Shown: piece after piece, positions 6,477 to 10,005 of the stretch
Layout of the letters: each line of letters opens with the position of its first letter
How positions within the stretch are numbered: the first letter of the stretch is position 1
Source: Phycisphaerae bacterium
GTDB lineage: Bacteria > Planctomycetota > Phycisphaerae > UBA1845 > PWPN01
Direction: 5' to 3'
Assembly (NCBI GenBank): GCA_035384605.1
Contig: DAOOIV010000154.1
Coordinates: forward strand, 1 to 10,005
Length of the DNA: 10,005 nt
Notes under the pieces: generated by a model
The model's database searches: none
Seen by the model: the letters and a program-made list of their open reading frames with translations, nothing else
Told to the model about the DNA's origin: nothing
Program-made: the position numbers and the translations under genes

Positions 6477-7643
6477 CTACCGGACCTGCGCAGAGACGGG
6501 ACTTGGGGTGGTGAGTCCGCCTGATGCGGGGTCGCCGACCGCTCTATCGTCGTACCCCGGCCCGTCAACACGCACGCAGTTGCGGCCCGATGCCTTCGCG
6601 GCATACAAAGCGCCATCCGCATGCCGGAGAAGATCATCCGGGCAGCGAAAGCCGGCATCTCGCTGCGACACACCGATACTGATTGTGGCCCTCAACACCA
6701 GACCGTCGTACCTGGTCTCCTCTTGCCCCACCGCTTGGCGCAGGCATTCCGCCATCATGGCCGCCTTCTCCATTGGGGTATCGGGACAAATGAGCACGAA
6801 TTCCTCTCCACCGCAGCGGAATACCGGTTCGCTGGAGCGAGTGTGCTTCGCCAGAGTCGACGCCACGGCTTTCAGGACCATGTCACCGGCATCATGACCA
6901 TAGTTGTCATTGAACTGCTTGAAGTGATCAACATCTATTACCATGCAGGACAACGGCCGGTTGTTGCGAGAGGCCGTTTCCCAGCAGTGTTTCAGACGTT
7001 CCATCATGACCCGACGGTTCGCCAGGCCGGTCAATTCATCAGTGGCGGCCATCTCCCTGAGCCTGCGATTGAGCAGACTCAGTTCCGCGTTGACCTTGTG
7101 AATCTCCCGGTTTTGCCTTGCCAGATGGGCCTCAAGATCAATAATGCGAGCCGCCGCCTTCAGACGGGCCAGCAACTCGGTTTTTCGAGGTGGTTTGGTC
7201 AGGAAATCATCCGCCCCGGCGTCGAATGCCTCGACCACGCGGTCAGTGTGCGACGTCAGAATGATCACATACACGAAACCCACCGTCTCCGAATGTCGGA
7301 TTTCATGGCAGAGCTGCAGCCCGTTCATGAACGGCATTTCCCAATCGGCGATCACGATCTGCGGGCCGACATCATTGAGAATACGTAATGCCTCCATGCC
7401 GTTTGGGGCGGCAAACACCACGTACCCGGCATTGGTCAGAAGCCCCTCAAGCACTCGACGAGTCGAAGGCTCATCGTCGGCGACCAGCACTTTGCGCCCT
7501 TGCGGGCAATCGGGCCGCTCGTTCGAGGTGGCCGCCGTCACCGGCGCCGGATTCTCAACGAGGCCTGCTCCAATCCCTCCGATTACCCCTGACTCGCGCC
7601 GGAGGGCAGATTCCAGTTCATCTCTCTTTGCGTATTCAGCCAT
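6477..7643 (-). CDS. Response-regulator diguanylate cyclase (REC-GGDEF)
   Basis: A 388-residue soluble protein predicted to make cyclic di-GMP from two GTP when phosphorylated. After a ~48-residue variable N-terminus comes a receiver domain (50-~165) with acidic pocket D56/D57, phospho-acceptor D100 (IADWEMP), T130 (ILTSH) and K150 (LTKPP). A charged helical linker (~166-198) with coiled-coil character leads to the GGDEF domain (~199-360): DELTGLANRR (202-211), DVDHFKQFNDNYGH (237-250) and an active-type GGEEF signature (278-282). The usual RxxD product-inhibition site, five residues before the signature, here reads RSSE (269-272). The layout resembles PleD but with a single receiver. No sensor kinase is nearby, so its partner is unknown. 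The ATG at 7643 directly follows an in-frame TAA, so no longer start exists; only a weak AAGGCGG (7661-7655), 11 bases upstream, could act as ribosome site. The gene converges on the dipeptide epimerase gene with a 12-bp gap. Confidence 0.95.
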   Translation of the reverse strand: MAEYAKRDELESALRRESGVIGGIGAGLVENPAPVTAATSNERPDCPQGRKVLVADDEPSTRRVLEGLLTNAGYVVFAAPNGMEALRILNDVGPQIVIADWEMPFMNGLQLCHEIRHSETVGFVYVIILTSHTDRVVEAFDAGADDFLTKPPRKTELLARLKAAARIIDLEAHLARQNREIHKVNAELSLLNRRLREMAATDELTGLANRRVMMERLKHCWETASRNNRPLSCMVIDVDHFKQFNDNYGHDAGDMVLKAVASTLAKHTRSSEPVFRCGGEEFVLICPDTPMEKAAMMAECLRQAVGQEETRYDGLVLRATISIGVSQRDAGFRCPDDLLRHADGALYAAKASGRNCVRVDGPGYDDRAVGDPASGGLTTPSPVSAQVR

Positions 7644-8049
7644 TTAAACCGAGGCCGCCTTCGGCAGCGACCAGAACATGCCCGCGACTTGCGCGCATGA
7701 CGAGCCCTCAGCATCCAATCCATGATAAGGTCGTCACATCTGACGGCTTGGTTGAGATATGCGAGATCCGTATGCAGCGTCCATCTCTTTTTTGGACCGG
7801 CACAAGGCATTCGGGACCAATGCACGGGTTTGTCAGCCTCGATCGTGTATGGTCACACGGTCGGGCATCTCGGCGCCCTATGCCTGGCGAGGGAATTGGC
7901 TGACACATGACAGGTGTGCCCGACGAACGACCTCCGCAGAGAACGCTCATGGTTCTCGTTTAGAGCCCAGCGCATCCGCTTATCGGACGAAGCCGAAAGC
8001 CGCCCGCGGCACCCGCCCATTCGGGGATACTCGCGAACCAACGGGAGCG
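7644..8049. other. Intergenic region with no supported gene
   Basis: About 406 bp lie between two minus-strand genes: downstream of the oxidoreductase stop and upstream of the diguanylate cyclase start. The open frames crossing it on both strands have no recognisable motifs and look like products of GC-rich composition. A small inverted repeat CGTCA-CATC-TGACG (7732-7745) lies about 90 bp upstream of the cyclase start and might be an operator. No convincing terminator for the oxidoreductase gene is visible; the GC-rich stretch at ~7993-8020 can only form short stems. No clear promoter for the cyclase gene could be recognised. Confidence 0.6.
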
Positions 8050-9471
8050 CTAGACCTCAGGCAGCTCGAAACCCTTGCGGTACTCGCGGCCCAGGAACTT
8101 GTTCGCTTCCTTGTCCTCGACGGTCATCTTTTCATCCATGAAGCACAATTCCTTCTCATGGTTCCAGAAAATCTGTCGCCCGACCCTCAGCGACACGTTT
8201 GCCAGATGACAGGCCACGACGCTTGTGTAATGCTGGTCGATCGACGCGATGGGTTTTTCGCGGCTCTGAACGCACTCGAGGAAGTTCTCGACGTGGGCGC
8301 TGTGTCCTTCCACGTCCTTCTTGTGATACTCGCCCATCTCCTTGACCGGATCGATCCTCGGCTCGGAACCGGGTCGATTCCAGTCCTCCAGATCGGGTTC
8401 GACTTCCCACCCCCCCCGGGTCATGTGAAGAAAGCCGTTAGTGCCGTGAAAGTCCATGCCGATGCCGCCCTTATGCCACGGCTTCCCGCTGGCTTTGCGG
8501 AGCGTGTAGGTATGCACGTGGCCTTTCGGGGCCAGCTTCGATGGTGGAAACTTGTAGATGGTCACCATCGTGTCGGGGGTGTCACGGTCGTCGGCCAGGA
8601 TGTAATGTCCGCCCATCGAGCAGACCGACGTCGGATGCGGAGTGTCCAGCGTCCACATGATGATGTCCTGCAGATGGACGTTCCAATCACCTACCATTCC
8701 GCAGCCGTAGTCGAAATACCACCTCCAACTACTGTGGAAACGACGTTTGTTAAACTTGCGCTCCGGGGCCGGACCAAGCCAGAGGTTGTAGTCCACGGTG
8801 GGGGGCGGATCGGAATCCGGTTCGTTGCCAAGACCGTCGGGGGATTCATTTCCGTAAGTGTAGGTATTGGTCGCGCTGATCTCACCGAGTTCGCCGTTAC
8901 GGACGAATTCCCGGGCGGCTTGAATATGCTCGTAGCTGCGCTGATGGGTGCCGACCTGGACGACGCGCTTGTACTTCTCCGCCGCGGCAACCATAGCCTT
9001 GCCCTCGCGGATGTTGTGACAGCAGGGCTTCTCGACGTAGATGTCCTTCTCCGCCTGGCATGCGAGCAGCATCGGGGCGGCATGCCAGTGATCGGGGGTC
9101 GCAATGATGACGATCTCGACCTCTTTCATGTCGAGAACCTTGCGGAAATCCTTGAAGCGTTGAGGCTTCTTCTGCCCGGCGGCGTCCTTCAGCTTTTCGG
9201 TGATGACCGCTTCAGCCTTGTCCATCTGCTCGGTGTCCACATCGCACAAGGCCAGGACATCAACCTGCTTGGTATCCAGGAAATTGCCGAGCTTATGGCG
9301 GCCCATGCCGCCGCAGCCGATCAGGGCGATGCCAAGCCTCTTGTTGGCGCCGGCCGCCCAAGCTGAAGAAAGCATCGATCGGGGCCCGAGAACGCTCAAA
9401 CCGGCGGCCACGCCGGCCACCGTCTTGCCGCTATTGCCCAGAAACTGTCGTCTCGTCAAGGGGTTGCTCAT
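8050..9471 (-). CDS. Tat-exported Gfo/Idh/MocA-family oxidoreductase
   Basis: A 473-residue NAD(P)-dependent dehydrogenase-type protein, probably acting on a sugar or sugar derivative outside the cytoplasm. Residues 1-~40 are a twin-arginine signal: TRRQFLG (6-12), a hydrophobic stretch, and a likely cleavage site after AWAA (37-40). The Rossmann fold starts at RLGIALIGCGGMG (45-57), followed by ALCDVD (74-79) and IATPDHWH (123-130). EKP (147-149) carries the family's conserved catalytic lysine, K148. The C-terminal substrate domain follows, with GDWNVHLQD (261-269) supplying D262 and H266, the usual Asp/His pair. Length and layout match the many planctomycete members, which multiply in these genomes and often lie in glycan-degradation loci; the substrate is not predictable. 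Export by Tat suggests folding with bound cofactor before transport, as in Zymomonas glucose-fructose oxidoreductase. ATG at 9471 is chosen because it places the Tat motif at the N-terminus and follows a GGAG; the frame is open 100 codons further upstream, but that part is not protein-like. Confidence 0.93.
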   Translation of the reverse strand: MSNPLTRRQFLGNSGKTVAGVAAGLSVLGPRSMLSSAWAAGANKRLGIALIGCGGMGRHKLGNFLDTKQVDVLALCDVDTEQMDKAEAVITEKLKDAAGQKKPQRFKDFRKVLDMKEVEIVIIATPDHWHAAPMLLACQAEKDIYVEKPCCHNIREGKAMVAAAEKYKRVVQVGTHQRSYEHIQAAREFVRNGELGEISATNTYTYGNESPDGLGNEPDSDPPPTVDYNLWLGPAPERKFNKRRFHSSWRWYFDYGCGMVGDWNVHLQDIIMWTLDTPHPTSVCSMGGHYILADDRDTPDTMVTIYKFPPSKLAPKGHVHTYTLRKASGKPWHKGGIGMDFHGTNGFLHMTRGGWEVEPDLEDWNRPGSEPRIDPVKEMGEYHKKDVEGHSAHVENFLECVQSREKPIASIDQHYTSVVACHLANVSLRVGRQIFWNHEKELCFMDEKMTVEDKEANKFLGREYRKGFELPEV

Positions 9472-9481
9472 TGCGTTTATT

Positions 9482-9485
9482 CTCC
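9482..9485 (-). promoter_or_regulatory. Shine-Dalgarno of the Tat-oxidoreductase gene
   Basis: GGAG on the minus strand lies ten bases before the ATG at 9471. It supports that start over any of the upstream in-frame codons. Two small hairpins precede it in the presumed leader: CCGGT/ACCGG (9495-9499 with 9508-9512) and GCGGG/CCCGC (9531-9535 with 9542-9546). Their role, if any, is unknown. Confidence 0.65.
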
Positions 9486-9559
9486 ATTCCTGTTCCGGTC
9501 TCTCGCTACCGGCTGTTCGTCTTCGCGGCCGCGGGCAAGCACCCGCACTGAGGACCCAT

Positions 9560-9588
9560 AAGTTACACCCAAATGCCCATCCGGACAA
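9560..9588 (-). promoter_or_regulatory. Candidate promoter of the Tat-oxidoreductase gene
   Basis: On the minus strand TTGTCC (9588-9583) and TAACTT (9565-9560) are spaced by 17 bp and lie about 90 bp upstream of the start codon. They match the consensus at only four and three of six positions, so this is a weak call based mainly on position. Confidence 0.25.
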
Positions 9589-9660
9589 GAGATACAAGCC
9601 CCACGCCCGCGCACGGCGGCCGCTGACAGTTGGAGCGGTGGCGTCAGAGCCCGTTCCAAT

Positions 9661-10005
9661 AGGCAAATCTGTGGCCTCGCGATCTCGCTGCACGACGCCT
9701 TCGGCCGACTGGTCGATCGGCCGGTGTATGAGAGGTACAACAGTGAGTTCATGAGCAGCACGCTCGATCACTTCATCCAGCCGGCCGAGGGAGCCAGGGT
9801 CAGCTTCGCCGGGCGGTATCCGCGTGACTACCTGTCATCCGATCCGCCGCGTCGTTTGTTGGCCTGGCACTTGGTCGGGGGGTTGGATCCGCTGGACGCC
9901 TCTGAGCTTACCGGCTCAGAGCCCGAGGACGGCTATCCGGTTCTTCTGCCGGACTGGATTCGCCGCGATGGACTGAAATGCCTCAAGGTCAAGCTCCGCG
10001 GCAAC
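9661..10005 (+). CDS. Enolase-superfamily (mandelate racemase/muconate lactonizing-like) protein, 5'-truncated, runs off right edge
   Basis: This frame ends with the window and codes for an enolase-superfamily segment. ICGLAISLHDAFGRLVDRPVYE (from 9667) resembles the end of the capping domain, where a conserved helix ends in a D-x-x-G-k motif. AWHLVGGLDPLD follows, then LPDWIRRDGLKCLKVKLRGN, whose KVKL is the start of the barrel and equals the KxK catalytic region. I recognise this as a large-racemase-like family found in planctomycetes. About 100 or more residues of capping domain should precede the first conserved segment, but an in-frame TAA lies at 9559-9561 and no ATG, GTG or TTG occurs between it and 9724. 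The first usable starts, GTG 9724 and ATG 9751, lie inside the conserved part and lack a ribosome site. The other two frames upstream do not supply the missing domain. It is therefore probably a pseudogene fragment, or broken by a frameshift. It diverges from the Tat oxidoreductase gene. Confidence 0.65.

Noticed and set aside
7759..9366. 535-residue open frame on the plus strand opposite the Gfo/Idh/MocA gene
   Set aside because: The minus-strand protein has a Tat signal, Rossmann motif and EKP motif; the plus-strand translation has none and no ribosome site.
9472..9771. 100-codon N-terminal extension of the oxidoreductase frame
   Set aside because: The twin-arginine signal and a GGAG ribosome site define the ATG at 9471; the extension would bury the signal peptide and overlaps the enolase-like reading frame.
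1..10005. CRISPR array, tRNA or rRNA gene, or tandem repeats
   Set aside because: Reading through the window showed no regularly spaced direct repeats, no cloverleaf-like segment with a conserved T-arm, and no rRNA-like stretch.

Overview
The window looks like chromosomal DNA of a planctomycete, most likely Phycisphaerae or a related anaerobic or cultivation-poor lineage. This is inferred from the protein families, not from a database match. The pointers are a very large secreted protein with a planctomycete-style beta/Trp-rich N-terminal region, two GEVED domains and a C-terminal dockerin; a Tat-exported Gfo/Idh/MocA oxidoreductase; a fragment of an enolase-superfamily protein of a type I associate with planctomycetes; and GC-rich coding DNA with loosely packed genes.

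Layout, left to right. The left edge carries the last ~100 codons of an IS66-family transposase (to 305). About 640 bp without a convincing gene follow. A 1207-residue secreted dockerin protein (946-4569) then starts behind a textbook Shine-Dalgarno and ends in a perfect 13-bp rho-independent terminator (4608-4644). A compact two-gene operon follows on the same strand: a macro-domain ADP-ribose hydrolase (4891-5442) and a dipeptide epimerase of the enolase superfamily (5439-6464). The two overlap by four bases and sit behind a near-consensus promoter whose -10 box ends only eight bases before the ATG, so the first gene is probably translated from a leaderless mRNA. Only 12 bp separate the operon from a convergent gene for a response-regulator diguanylate cyclase (REC-GGDEF, 7643-6477, minus strand). 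A ~400-bp gap without a supported gene comes next, then a Tat-signal Gfo/Idh/MocA oxidoreductase (9471-8050, minus strand). Divergent from it, and running off the right edge, is an enolase-superfamily reading frame (9661-10005) that seems to lack its N-terminal domain.

How the parts fit. The secreted dockerin protein and the exported oxidoreductase both act outside the cytoplasm and fit a lifestyle of binding and processing complex organic matter. The dipeptide epimerase probably serves in recycling of peptidoglycan or other peptides, while its macro-domain partner handles ADP-ribose derivatives; no standard pathway links the two. The diguanylate cyclase makes c-di-GMP under control of an unseen kinase. 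I see no CRISPR array, tRNA, rRNA or phage module, and no clear new defence system. The observations most worth following are the leaderless macro-epimerase operon, the N-terminally truncated enolase homologue, the altered I-site of the diguanylate cyclase and the domain architecture of the large secreted protein.
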